Program-made: the position numbers and the translations under genes
Assembly: GCA_017399695.1 (NCBI GenBank)
Contig: JAFQBK010000016.1
Location: 62,001-126,000 of the forward strand
Direction of reading: 5' to 3'
DNA: 64,000 bases
From: Clostridia bacterium
Lineage (GTDB): Bacteria > Bacillota > Clostridia > UBA1381 > UBA9506
The notes under the pieces: model-generated
Told to the model about the DNA's origin: nothing
The model's input: only the letters and a program-made list of their open reading frames with translations
Databases searched by the model: none
In this document: positions 1-9,500 of the stretch, in pieces
Numbering within the stretch: position 1 is the stretch's first letter
How the letters are laid out: each line of letters begins with the position of its first letter

Positions 1-2
1 TT

Positions 3-737
3 TCATTAGAGGGCTATTTGTATGTATTCCAGAATCCGCAACAGATTATCGACGCATACATTGTCACGGCATTTACAGCGTTTTTTGGTACGCTTTGTGC
101 TCTGGTCGTAATGTCGATGGTGGCGTATTCACTTTCCAGACGTGACTTTGCATACCGTGGCGGATTGACATTGTTTATCTTTATTACAATGATTTTCTCC
201 GGTGGTTTGGTTCCAAGCTATATTATTAATACACAGTACCTTGGTCTTGGTAATAACATATTAATTTATATTCTGCCAGGTCTTGCGAGTGCTTGGCATA
301 TCGTAATTCTGCGAACCTTCTTCCAGGACTTGCCGATGGAATTGGTTGAGTCTGCAAAGCTTGACGGTGCAAGAGAAATTACGATTCTTTCGAGAATTAT
401 TATTCCTTTGTCCAAACCGGTTTTAGCGACGGTTGGCCTTTTAATTCTCTTGGGTAGATGGAACGACTGGAACACATCACTCATTTATATTACGAACCAG
501 AAACTTTACACCTTGCAGTATCTCTTACAGAGAATCCTGCGTGAGGTTGAATTTATTCAGGCGATGGCGAAAGAAATGCCAACCGGTATCAGCGCAGCGC
601 AGATTGCGGGCGACCTCCCAACCGAGAGTATGCGTTTTGCGCTGGCCATCGTGGCAGCGGGACCGATGCTTGTCGTATTCCCGTTCTTCCAGAAATATTT
701 CGTATCCGGACTGACGGTTGGTGCAGTAAAAGGCTGA
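3..737 (+). CDS. Carbohydrate ABC transporter permease, YtcP/LplC type (5' end outside window)
   Basis: Inner-membrane permease of an ABC importer for oligosaccharides. The reading frame is open to the left edge, so the N-terminus is missing; a TTG at 18 is only an internal codon. About 244 residues are visible, with five hydrophobic segments and the cytoplasmic EAA loop (ESAKLDGAREITILSRIIIP) that contacts the ATPase. The C-terminus, FQKYFVSGLTVGAVKG, is typical of the YtcP/LplC branch, whose partners are an LplB-type permease and a large lipoprotein binding protein. The binding protein follows directly. No ATPase gene is seen here; in this family a shared MsiK-like ATPase often serves, which is an inference for this genome. 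Confidence 0.93.
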   Translation, partial: SLEGYLYVFQNPQQIIDAYIVTAFTAFFGTLCALVVMSMVAYSLSRRDFAYRGGLTLFIFITMIFSGGLVPSYIINTQYLGLGNNILIYILPGLASAWHIVILRTFFQDLPMELVESAKLDGAREITILSRIIIPLSKPVLATVGLLILLGRWNDWNTSLIYITNQKLYTLQYLLQRILREVEFIQAMAKEMPTGISAAQIAGDLPTESMRFALAIVAAGPMLVVFPFFQKYFVSGLTVGAVKG

Positions 738-817
738 TGCCTTTACACCTTAACTTGTTGTTAAATGGGTAATCCAAATAACATATAAACTAAATTTAAG
801 GAAAGAGGTTGAGAACT

Positions 818-2377
818 ATGAAACGATGGATTGCAGTAATCCTGTGTCTGGTGATGGCTCTTTCGCTGGTCGCCTGCGGCGGCGGAAGTGCAACGATTTC
901 ATTGGACGATCCGAACGAAGAGGTAACTCTTAAATGGTTGTTCGGTGGTAGCAATGAACTTGCAGACGAGAATATGGTTTATGAAGAGTTTAATAAGCAG
1001 CTCCCGAATTACCTGCCAAACACGCAGGTGGAATTCGAAACCATTCCGTTTGCAGATTATGCTGAAAAATGGAAACTGCTTGCGGCATCCAGAGAAAAAT
1101 ACGATGTCGTATGGAACGGTTGGATGCTCGACTACCAGTCCGAGATTGCAAGAGGCTCATACATTGAACTGGATGCACTGGTTGATGAGTATGGTAAAGA
1201 TTTGAAGGCAGAGCTTCCGCAGTGGCTTTTGGATTGTAACCGTGTTGGTGGAAAGCTTTACAGTATTCCATGCTATCAGATGTCTTCTTTGCAGTACGGT
1301 GTTTATGTAAAGAAAGATGTTGCGGAAAAATATTTGGATATTGAAGCAGCACAGGCAATGATTAATAAGGGTACGGACTATACGGTGGAAGACTTTAAGG
1401 TTTGGGAGGACTTCCTCACAAAAGCTCAGGCAGCAGGCGAGTTAGGCAAGGGCGTATCTTATAGCTTCTTTGAATATATCATGGGATATCTTGGCTTACC
1501 GGAAGGCAGGGGTAAGTTCGAGTTTATGGGTGAAGGCAGCCGTTGTGCAGTCTTCTATGATGATGTTGAAAATATGAAGGTTTACGATGTAAACTTCGAT
1601 TTCCCGAACAATAATGCATACTACGACCTTACGGCAGATTGGTATCAGAAAGGCTTTATGAGAAAGGATATCATTTCTGTACAGGACAAAAAAGAGGATG
1701 AGGGCAAAAAGAATGGCAATATCCTCTGGTATGGTCAGGCATTTGCAGGCGAAGAAGAAAACTTTGCAAAGACGAACGGTTTTGAAGTTATTATTTTCCG
1801 TACACCGAACAGCCTGTTCATCGACCACGGTAACACCACCACGAATACCGCAATTGCTACGACTTCGGAGCATCCGGCACGTGCAATGATGCTGATTGAT
1901 TTGATGAACACCAAAAAGGGTGCAGATATCTATAACCTTTTAACCTATGGTCTTGAGGATGTACATTATAAGAAGGTATCCAATAACAGAATCGAGTGGT
2001 TTGGTTCTGCGGCTCCGGGTAGCTCTTCTACCGACTCGTATGGTTACAATAAATGGGTACTGGGTAACACCTTTAATGCTTATGAGACTCAGTTCGACAA
2101 AGAGGGCTGGAACGATTATATCTTAAATGAAATCAACGGAAAAGCTGTACCGTCTCCGTTGATGGGCTTTACGCTCGATACCACCCCGATTCAGCTTGAA
2201 CTGACGCAGTATGGTAACATTATGAAAGAGTATGAGTATCTCTTAACCGGCGCGGTTGCAAACTATGATGAAATTCGTCAGGAAAGAAATGCAAAGCTGA
2301 AGGAAGCAGGCGCAGAACGCATCCAAGCAGAAATGCAGAGACAGATTGACGAGTGGAGAAAAGCAGTAGGTAAATAG
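818..2377 (+). CDS. Extracellular solute-binding lipoprotein of sugar ABC transporter
   Basis: Binding protein that captures an oligosaccharide outside the membrane and hands it to the permease encoded just upstream. The start is ATG 818, about nine bases after GAAAGAGG; an in-frame TTG at 809 is too close to that ribosome site. The 519-residue product has a lipoprotein signal with lipobox LVAC (Cys20), followed by a glycine-rich tether and a long mixed alpha/beta body. Its length (about 500 residues) is usual for binding proteins paired with LplB/LplC permeases. It probably shares a transcript with the permease, 80 bases upstream. The sugar is not determined by sequence; the mannosidases downstream make mannose-containing oligosaccharides plausible. 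Confidence 0.92.
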   Translation: MKRWIAVILCLVMALSLVACGGGSATISLDDPNEEVTLKWLFGGSNELADENMVYEEFNKQLPNYLPNTQVEFETIPFADYAEKWKLLAASREKYDVVWNGWMLDYQSEIARGSYIELDALVDEYGKDLKAELPQWLLDCNRVGGKLYSIPCYQMSSLQYGVYVKKDVAEKYLDIEAAQAMINKGTDYTVEDFKVWEDFLTKAQAAGELGKGVSYSFFEYIMGYLGLPEGRGKFEFMGEGSRCAVFYDDVENMKVYDVNFDFPNNNAYYDLTADWYQKGFMRKDIISVQDKKEDEGKKNGNILWYGQAFAGEEENFAKTNGFEVIIFRTPNSLFIDHGNTTTNTAIATTSEHPARAMMLIDLMNTKKGADIYNLLTYGLEDVHYKKVSNNRIEWFGSAAPGSSSTDSYGYNKWVLGNTFNAYETQFDKEGWNDYILNEINGKAVPSPLMGFTLDTTPIQLELTQYGNIMKEYEYLLTGAVANYDEIRQERNAKLKEAGAERIQAEMQRQIDEWRKAVGK

Positions 2378-2477
2378 GGTAGGAAAGCTTAATTAATTTA
2401 GGGTTTATGGATTTTATATATAATAGGTAGAAACTCATTTTACCCTGGCAAAATTTATGAAGAAAGGAGCGATTTGT

Positions 2478-5066
2478 TTGCGAAAGATTATTGCATTAAT
2501 GCTTTGTGCAATTTGCATGTTTGCGTGGTGTCCGACCAGTAGTTTTGCGCTGGAAGCGACCAACGCGCTTTACATCGCAAACGGCGCAACGGACGGCGAC
2601 GGTAGCATCGAAAGACCGTTCGGCACATTTGAAGAGGCAAAGCAAGCAATCCGAAACATTAAGGCGACAACCGGACTTCCGCTCGGTGGCATCACGGTTT
2701 ATGTTCGTGGGGGCGAATATAACATCGCAGAAGGCCTCGTGCTTGAAAATCAGGATTCCGGCGCCGAAGGAGCACCGATTGTTTACCGTAACTATGAGGA
2801 CGAAGAAGTAGTGTTAGTTGGCGGTATCAATATCAACGGCTCGCAGTTTAAGAAGACGACGGATGAAGCAATACTTTCGAGAGTCTACGACAAGAATGCG
2901 CGCTCACAAATCATGGAGTTTGATTTTAAGAGCATCGGGGTCACTGATTACGGTGAGCTCGGCTATCCCGGCGCATACGTGCTCGACTGGCTCACGAGTG
3001 TATCGCAGTCATCAGAACTTTTCTTTAACGACGAACCGATGACGATGGCAAGGTACCCGAATGAAGGCTTTATTACGATTCCGAGAGTCATCAAGATGGG
3101 TGCTAATCCTCGTGACTGGTGGGATGACCGTATTGGTCAGGCAACGTATGTCGAACCGGAGGACCGTGACCCGAATGATGTGTTCATTATTGGGTATGAA
3201 GAAGGACGTATCGATAACTGGGTAACGGCGAAAGAAGCAAAGCTTTACGGTATGTGGATGTACGACTGGGCTGACCAGACGGTCGACCTCGCATCAGTTG
3301 ACCCGAAAGCAAAATCAATCACAGCGGGTCAGCCGAGTATGTACCAGGTCAAAGAGGGAGGTCGCTACTATGCGTACAACTTGATTGAAGAGCTGGACGC
3401 ACCGGGCGAGTACTTCTTAGACCATGATACGGGTATTTTGTATTTCTATCCGCCGGAAGACTTATCTTCGGCAAAGCTGCAGTATTCCTTGCTTACGGAT
3501 GCGTATTTCCGTTTAGATAATGCACATTATGTGACCATCAGTGGTCTGACAATGGCAGGAACCCGCGGCAGAGCGGTAGAGATATTAAACGGCGCAAGTA
3601 ATAACCGTATCGAGTACTGCTCAATCAAAAACACAGCGGGAAAATCTTGTATTTTCATTAATGGTCCGGAAAACGGTATTGTAGGTTGTGATTTTTACAA
3701 TGTCAACGGCGGTATTGATATGACTGCCGGTGATAAGAAGACTTTAACCCACGGCAATACCTTTGTTGAAAGCTGCCGTTTTGAAAAGTTCTCCCGTATT
3801 GTAGCAAACTACAACCCGGCAGTCCAGATTCGTGGCGTTGGAAATCGCGTTTCCAACTGTGAAATGTTTAATGCACCGCATATGGCAATCGGCTTTGACG
3901 GTCAAGAACATATCATGGAGTACAACCATATTTATAATGTACTCTTAGACTCTTCTGATGCCGGTGCGCTTTATGGCGGTCGTGATATTACTGCCCGCGG
4001 TAATATTTTCCGTTATAACTATATCCACGATATTCACGATACCACGGGTCATACCTATGCACACGCGATTTATTTCGACGACTGCTATTCGAGTGCAGAG
4101 ATCTACGGGAATATTTTTGAAAATATTTCCTCTCCGGCGCTCATGTTAAACGGCGGCCGTGACTTTGATGTCAGAAACAACATCTTTATTAATTCCGCAC
4201 CGCTTTGGATTACAAGCAGTGGTATTACGATCAGTGCTGCAAACTTCCAGGCGCCGAACGGTATCTTCTGGCAGGAGTGGAATAAAGACTACATTACGAG
4301 TGCTACATGGATGGAAAAGTATCCTGAAGTTTACGAGATGTATTCTGACGACCCCTCGCTTCCGAAATACAATACCTATGCCAACAACGTTGAAATCGGT
4401 TGCGCCGAGCATCAGCTTTCAGCGGAAGCAGTAACCCATGGCACCTTTAAGAACAACGTAAAGCTTGCCGAGGGCGAAGACCCGGGGTTTGTCAATATGG
4501 CTAAGAAAGACTATAATCTGCGTGAGGATGCAAGCATCTTTACTCAGATTCCGGGCTTTGCGCCGATTGACTTTTCTGCCATCGGTCCGTACTCCTTAAA
4601 TCCGGAGGAAAAGCTTGGCGATTGCGTCATTATGCTGGTTGGTAGTGCGAATACTTATGTAAACGGCGATGAACAGCAGATTGACGAAGAAAATCCGAAC
4701 GTTGTGGCAACGGTTGTGAACGACCGTACGGTAGTACCGGTTCGTTTCGTATCCGAAACCTTCGGTGCAATCGTAAAATGGGATGCACAAAAAGGAGAAG
4801 TATCGGTCAAAAACCGAGGCAACTCCATTGTATTCCCGCTGGATGAAAATGCGTACTATTACAATGGCGAGAGAATTGAGACAGAAACCGGTGCTGTTAT
4901 GATTAACGACCGCGTATTGGTTCCAATTCGTGTCATCTGTGACGCGCTTTCACAAAAAGTTTATTACAATCCGAAAGGATTGATTGCCATCTATACCGAT
5001 GAAACGGCTATTGAAGCACTTTCAGAGGAAAATGTATTGGCAAGTATTATTAATAATTTGAGGTGA
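2478..5066 (+). CDS. Secreted right-handed parallel beta-helix protein with C-terminal stalk domain
   Basis: Exported protein of 862 residues, likely acting on or binding a polysaccharide. I choose TTG 2478, eight bases after AAAGGAG, over the in-frame ATG 2457, which has no ribosome site. The signal peptide ends near SFA (residue 24). Residues about 28-690 form a right-handed beta-helix fold: it opens with the LYIANGATDGDGS type of entry motif, and asparagine/glycine-rich coils follow (repeated N-x-I/F-x-N-N). Residues about 715-840 match the copper amine oxidase N-terminal 'stalk' domain, with VVNDRTVVPVRFVSE and MINDRVLVPIRVI; in clostridia this is a common wall-associated module. The beta-helix is paralogous to that of the protein at 6587. 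Such helices include polysaccharide lyases, glycosidases and epimerases; I cannot assign a reaction. Confidence 0.85.
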   Translation: MRKIIALMLCAICMFAWCPTSSFALEATNALYIANGATDGDGSIERPFGTFEEAKQAIRNIKATTGLPLGGITVYVRGGEYNIAEGLVLENQDSGAEGAPIVYRNYEDEEVVLVGGININGSQFKKTTDEAILSRVYDKNARSQIMEFDFKSIGVTDYGELGYPGAYVLDWLTSVSQSSELFFNDEPMTMARYPNEGFITIPRVIKMGANPRDWWDDRIGQATYVEPEDRDPNDVFIIGYEEGRIDNWVTAKEAKLYGMWMYDWADQTVDLASVDPKAKSITAGQPSMYQVKEGGRYYAYNLIEELDAPGEYFLDHDTGILYFYPPEDLSSAKLQYSLLTDAYFRLDNAHYVTISGLTMAGTRGRAVEILNGASNNRIEYCSIKNTAGKSCIFINGPENGIVGCDFYNVNGGIDMTAGDKKTLTHGNTFVESCRFEKFSRIVANYNPAVQIRGVGNRVSNCEMFNAPHMAIGFDGQEHIMEYNHIYNVLLDSSDAGALYGGRDITARGNIFRYNYIHDIHDTTGHTYAHAIYFDDCYSSAEIYGNIFENISSPALMLNGGRDFDVRNNIFINSAPLWITSSGITISAANFQAPNGIFWQEWNKDYITSATWMEKYPEVYEMYSDDPSLPKYNTYANNVEIGCAEHQLSAEAVTHGTFKNNVKLAEGEDPGFVNMAKKDYNLREDASIFTQIPGFAPIDFSAIGPYSLNPEEKLGDCVIMLVGSANTYVNGDEQQIDEENPNVVATVVNDRTVVPVRFVSETFGAIVKWDAQKGEVSVKNRGNSIVFPLDENAYYYNGERIETETGAVMINDRVLVPIRVICDALSQKVYYNPKGLIAIYTDETAIEALSEENVLASIINNLR

Positions 5067-5073
5067 TTGGATT

Positions 5074-6402
5074 ATGAAAAAGTTTTTAGCAATGACTTTG
5101 GCGATTACCACATTAATTCTTTCCTTAGGCGTATTTACCGTTTCGGCTGACCCGGTTAGCTACGAAATTGAGGGGAACCTGTTTACTAACGGTAGCTTTG
5201 AAAGCGGTAGAGATGGTTGGGGAACAGAATCTCCGACATTATCTTGGTACAACGGTGGAGCGCACACCGGTACGGGTACGACCAGCATTCAGTGGGGTAC
5301 AGGTCACGCTCTTTATCAGGATGTAACTTTACAGGAAGATAAAACCTACGTGCTTTCGGCTTGGCTGAAGTTGGACGAGTCTGCCACCGCAGGAACGTCC
5401 GGAGCTGCAGTAGCGTTCTTCATTATGGGCGATCAGATGACCGAATTATCCGGCTATCAAAGATGGAATCATGATTTAGGTGTTACACTTGAAAAGGGAG
5501 TTTGGAAGCAGGTTACGTGGGAAATCAACACAAACAATCTGTCTACCCCTACTGCAATACTTAAAGTTGGCTTCAACGGACAGACGGGAGTAAAGGTTTG
5601 GGTTGATGATTTCTTTATTGGTGAAGCACCGAAGCCGACCAATGGCGTTGTCCTGACCAATGCAACCTGGTCAGTTACATCTTCGCATAATACCTTATCC
5701 ACTTTAAAGTGGAATTCTGAAGGTATCACTATTGATTACGCTAAAGAAACGGCCGATGGTTATTCTGACCCTGTAAGACTTTATCTTGGCGCAAATACAG
5801 TAGCAGGTCCTTTGCCGCTGTCTGCTGATGCTTGGTCTAAACTGAGTTTCGAGACTTCAATCGTTCCGGGCAGTGGTACGGCACTTATCAGCGTTAATAC
5901 CACAACCGCACCGATTATCTCTATGTGCTTAGCACCGCAGAGTGGTAACCGTGCTCCGACAGATTTTGATATTACTGTTACCTATACACCGGATGAAGGT
6001 GAGCCAGTTGTATCAACTCTTAAAGTAAGATTTATTATGGGCGGCATGAGTGTAAGTCTTTCGGATGGTGTAACCACGATTAACGAAAGCGACGCACTGG
6101 TAAATGGCACATATACGCCGACGGTTACTTTTTATAATAAGAGATTAGGTTGGAATCGTTATATGATTATCAGCGTTGTTATGACCAATGGAAGAGTATC
6201 GGATGCTGTTATTTCTATGGGTAATATATTAGAACAGGGTTGGTCAAGATCTTTAGCAACTACTTTTGACGATACCTTAACAATTACAGATGCAGAAATC
6301 AGTCAGGTTAAGACCTATATTTGGTTCCAAGGTGATGGTTCCACGGCAGCTAAGCCAGTTTGGTTTATGAAGCCGATTGTTGACCCAGTAGTTATTGGTT
6401 AA
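5074..6402 (+). CDS. Secreted carbohydrate-binding-module protein
   Basis: Exported protein of 442 residues. The signal peptide ends near VSA (residue 25). Residues about 29-190 resemble a CBM4/9/22-type jelly roll: NLFTNGSFESGRDGWG, then a buried VWVDDFFIGE strand, the usual last strand of such modules. The remaining 250 residues are mostly beta, and the last 115 or so (from LVNGTYTPTVTF to KTYIWFQGD) resemble the end of the protein at 6587, so both carry the same C-terminal module. No catalytic domain is seen, so binding or scaffolding is the likely role. The ribosome site GAGGTGA overlaps the upstream stop codon, indicating translation coupled to the beta-helix gene. Confidence 0.8.
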   Translation: MKKFLAMTLAITTLILSLGVFTVSADPVSYEIEGNLFTNGSFESGRDGWGTESPTLSWYNGGAHTGTGTTSIQWGTGHALYQDVTLQEDKTYVLSAWLKLDESATAGTSGAAVAFFIMGDQMTELSGYQRWNHDLGVTLEKGVWKQVTWEINTNNLSTPTAILKVGFNGQTGVKVWVDDFFIGEAPKPTNGVVLTNATWSVTSSHNTLSTLKWNSEGITIDYAKETADGYSDPVRLYLGANTVAGPLPLSADAWSKLSFETSIVPGSGTALISVNTTTAPIISMCLAPQSGNRAPTDFDITVTYTPDEGEPVVSTLKVRFIMGGMSVSLSDGVTTINESDALVNGTYTPTVTFYNKRLGWNRYMIISVVMTNGRVSDAVISMGNILEQGWSRSLATTFDDTLTITDAEISQVKTYIWFQGDGSTAAKPVWFMKPIVDPVVIG

Positions 6403-6424
6403 TATTACAAATGCTTGCTATGGC

Positions 6425-6450
6425 GGCGAAAGGGAGAAATCCCTTTCGCC
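6425..6450 (+). terminator. Perfect 11-bp hairpin with GAAA loop, weak or partial terminator
   Basis: GGCGAAAGGGA pairs perfectly with TCCCTTTCGCC around a GAAA tetraloop, 22 bases after the stop of the gene at 5074. No T-tract follows. It may be an attenuator, a processing or RNA-stability element between secreted-protein genes, or a poor intrinsic terminator. Confidence 0.4.
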
Positions 6451-6508
6451 ACATGGCGAATACTGACAGCAAACACTCGATTTATTTCATATGGAAGAAA
6501 CTTAATTT

Positions 6509-6520
6509 ATAAACGTTTAT
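6509..6520. promoter_or_regulatory. Palindrome ATAAACGTTTAT, LacI-type operator candidate
   Basis: Perfect 12-base palindrome with a central CG, the usual centre of LacI/CcpA-family operators. Its last two bases are shared with the proposed -35 box of the promoter for the gene at 6587. It is related to, but not the same as, the operators at 38056-38082. That a LacI-family protein binds here is inference. Confidence 0.4.
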
Positions 6521-6548
6521 GACTTTGAAAATAACATTGTATTATAAT
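6519..6548 (+). promoter_or_regulatory. Candidate sigma-A promoter for the gene at 6587
   Basis: ATGACT (6519-6524), an 18-base spacer and a consensus TATAAT (6543-6548) lie about 40 bases before the start codon. The -35 box matches 4 of 6 consensus bases. A hairpin upstream and an overlapping operator-like palindrome support a separate transcription unit for 6587-18390. Confidence 0.55.
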
Positions 6549-6586
6549 GTGATATATAGATTCAAAACGGATTTAGGAGGGAATTT

Positions 6587-9500
6587 ATGAAACGATTGGT
6601 TGCACTGCTGACCGTAGCCTGCCTTTTGCTTTCTTCCGTAGGAGTTGTTTCAGCGACGGTGACACAGACGAATTCATCCGTTGCACAGGGAAACTACTTA
6701 ACGAACGGAACGGTAGAAGATACTGCTACGCACAGCGCATGGGGAAGTGCTTTGGCCACAACGAATGCGGCGCATTCCGGTGTGTACAGTTTAGCCGGAA
6801 ACGGTGGGCAGAAAAGAACAAAGCAGGATGTTACGGTTCCAACCGGAAAAACCTATATCCAGTCAGCCTACGTTAGGACACAGGATACAATAACAACACC
6901 GGACAACTCACATTATATCGGATTTTATAACGAGGGTGCGATTGCCGGCATTCAGGGAAAGCTTTACGGTCCGACGCATAACTGGACACAGATTCTCTGG
7001 ATGTACGAAGTTCCCGCGAGCTTGGGTGCCGAAGCAACGATTAACACCGGCGTGTTCTCCAACAGCCCGAACTTTTATGTGGACGATTTGTATTTAGGTC
7101 AGGTCACGGCAGTTCTTTCCGATATTCAGGGTGAATCCCTCATTTATATTCCTGAAACAGGTTCCGTAACAGAGACCTATCAGACAAGCTATACCAATCA
7201 GGTCGGCACAATGGACGGACTTTCAAATGCAAGCTTTGCGTGGTCGCTTGATAAATCATATACGGGCATTTCGATTGATGCACAAAGCGGTGTTCTGACT
7301 GTTTCCGATGCAGCTACAACGCAGACGGTCAACGTTATCGCGACTGTTACGCCGAATATCAATGATTTGGCACCAATTACCAAGACAAAAACGGTTACAG
7401 TGAAGCCGTATACCCCAATCAAGGAATTATATGTTCGCTCCGGTGCAACCGGCGGAGACGGCAGCTTTGAAAGACCTTACGGCTCCTTAAATGAAGCCAG
7501 AGCCGCTGTCCGTAATATCAACAAAAATGAGTATGACGGAATTACGGTTTACCTGCGTGGCGGTGAATACCGCTTTAGTAGTCCTGTAGACTTTACGAAC
7601 AACGATTCGGGAACGGCAACTTGCCCGATTACATACAAAAATTATCAGGATGAAGAAGTTTACTTTTTAGGTAGTAAGCCAATTACGGGTCAGCTGTTTA
7701 CTACGCTTGCTTCCGGTTCTGCGGCGAACAGAATTCCGTCAACAGTCAGAAACAAGATATTACAGCTTGATCTTTCGGCAGTTGGTCTCTCTGTATCGGA
7801 TTATGGTGAATTGGCATACCCCGGTATGCGTCAGTATCGGAATCTTGCCCCGTCGACGGATTTGTTTTTAGACGGCGAAGCAATGACACTAGCAAGATAC
7901 CCCAATACAGGTTATATGGATGTGGAAACAGTAGTCAATGCAGGCTCAACGCCGTCGAGCGGTGGTGCGTGGAATTCATCAGGTGCATTTACGCTCGGTT
8001 ATTCCGCGGAGCACGCGGCGCATATGGATACATGGACCACGGCAACCGACGCAAAAATGTATGGTTATTTCTACTATAGCTGGTCAGATGAAACTATCGA
8101 CCTTGCATCCGTAAGCGCATCGAACAATACCATTACCTCAGCGTTACCGAGTTATTATGGTGTCCGTTCGGGCGAGGGTCAGCGCTTTTATGTGTATAAT
8201 CTGTTAGAAGAGTTGGATACTCCGGGTGAGTACTACATTGACAGAACGACCAATACCCTGTATTTCTACCCGCCGGAGGGTGTTGATGTGACACAGAAGA
8301 CGTTAAATCTTTCTACAATGACCGGTGGCTTTGTTGTGCTTACCAATGCGAAATACATTAATTTCAACGGAATTAAGTTTTCACAGGCAAGAGGTCGAGG
8401 CGTTTATATTACCTCATCTTCCGGAGACTATTCCAGAAACAACACCGTAACGGATTGTACGTTTACATATCTTGGAGCCTCTAATGGTTCGGCTGGTGGT
8501 TTGGCAAACGGCTACAACAACGGATTTGAGCGATGCACCTTTGAGCATATTGACGGTGGTGTAGAGCTTTCCGGTGGTGATTTGGCAACCTTAACACACG
8601 GCAACAACTATGTTCGGAATTGTTATTTCAATGACTTTTCTCGTAGAAAGAAAACCTATAACCCTGCGATTCTGATGCGCTCTATGGGTCAGATTGCAGC
8701 AAACAACGTAATTGAAAACGGGCCGCACTCGGCGATAATGTTTGACGGACCGGAAAATACGGTTGAGTATAACCGAATTTCCAATGTACTTTTAGAAAGT
8801 ACCGATGCCGGAGCGATTTATTGCGGTTCAAATGTAATTGCCCGTGGAAATCAGATACGCTACAATTATATTTCGGATATCGTAGACAGCATTTATGAGA
8901 ACCTCGACCAAAAATGGTGTCACGGAATTTATTTGGATGATGAATTTTGTAGTGCTGACATTTACGGAAACATCCTAAAGAATATCGAGGGCTTTGGTGT
9001 ATTCATCAACGGCGGTCGCGACAATACCGTAGATAACAATGTCTTCTATAATTGTCAGCGAGCAACGATTCATATCACTAAAGCGGGAATTTATCAAACC
9101 GGTGCGGGTGAAGGCTTCAGTACGGGCGGCAAATTCATCAATCAGCTGAATGACCCGACAATTGACAATGACCTTTGGCATAGAAAATACTCCGAAGTGT
9201 TCACGATGAGAGACGAATTTACCGGCGAAAATCCGATTGAAGTATCTTACCCGAAGAATAACGTGATTTCCGATAACGTGTATATTGCGTCGGGACCGGA
9301 GTATTTCCTAGACCTTGCAATTCAGTACGGAACTTTTTTGAGAAATAAAACCTATGCAGAAAACCCCGGTTTTGCATCGGCGGATGACTTTACACTCTTG
9401 CCGAATTCTCAGCTGAAAACTGATAACAATCAGTTTACGGATATTCCGTTTGTAATGATTGGTAATCATTTTGAGGTTGTTGATTTATTTATTGACGCGG

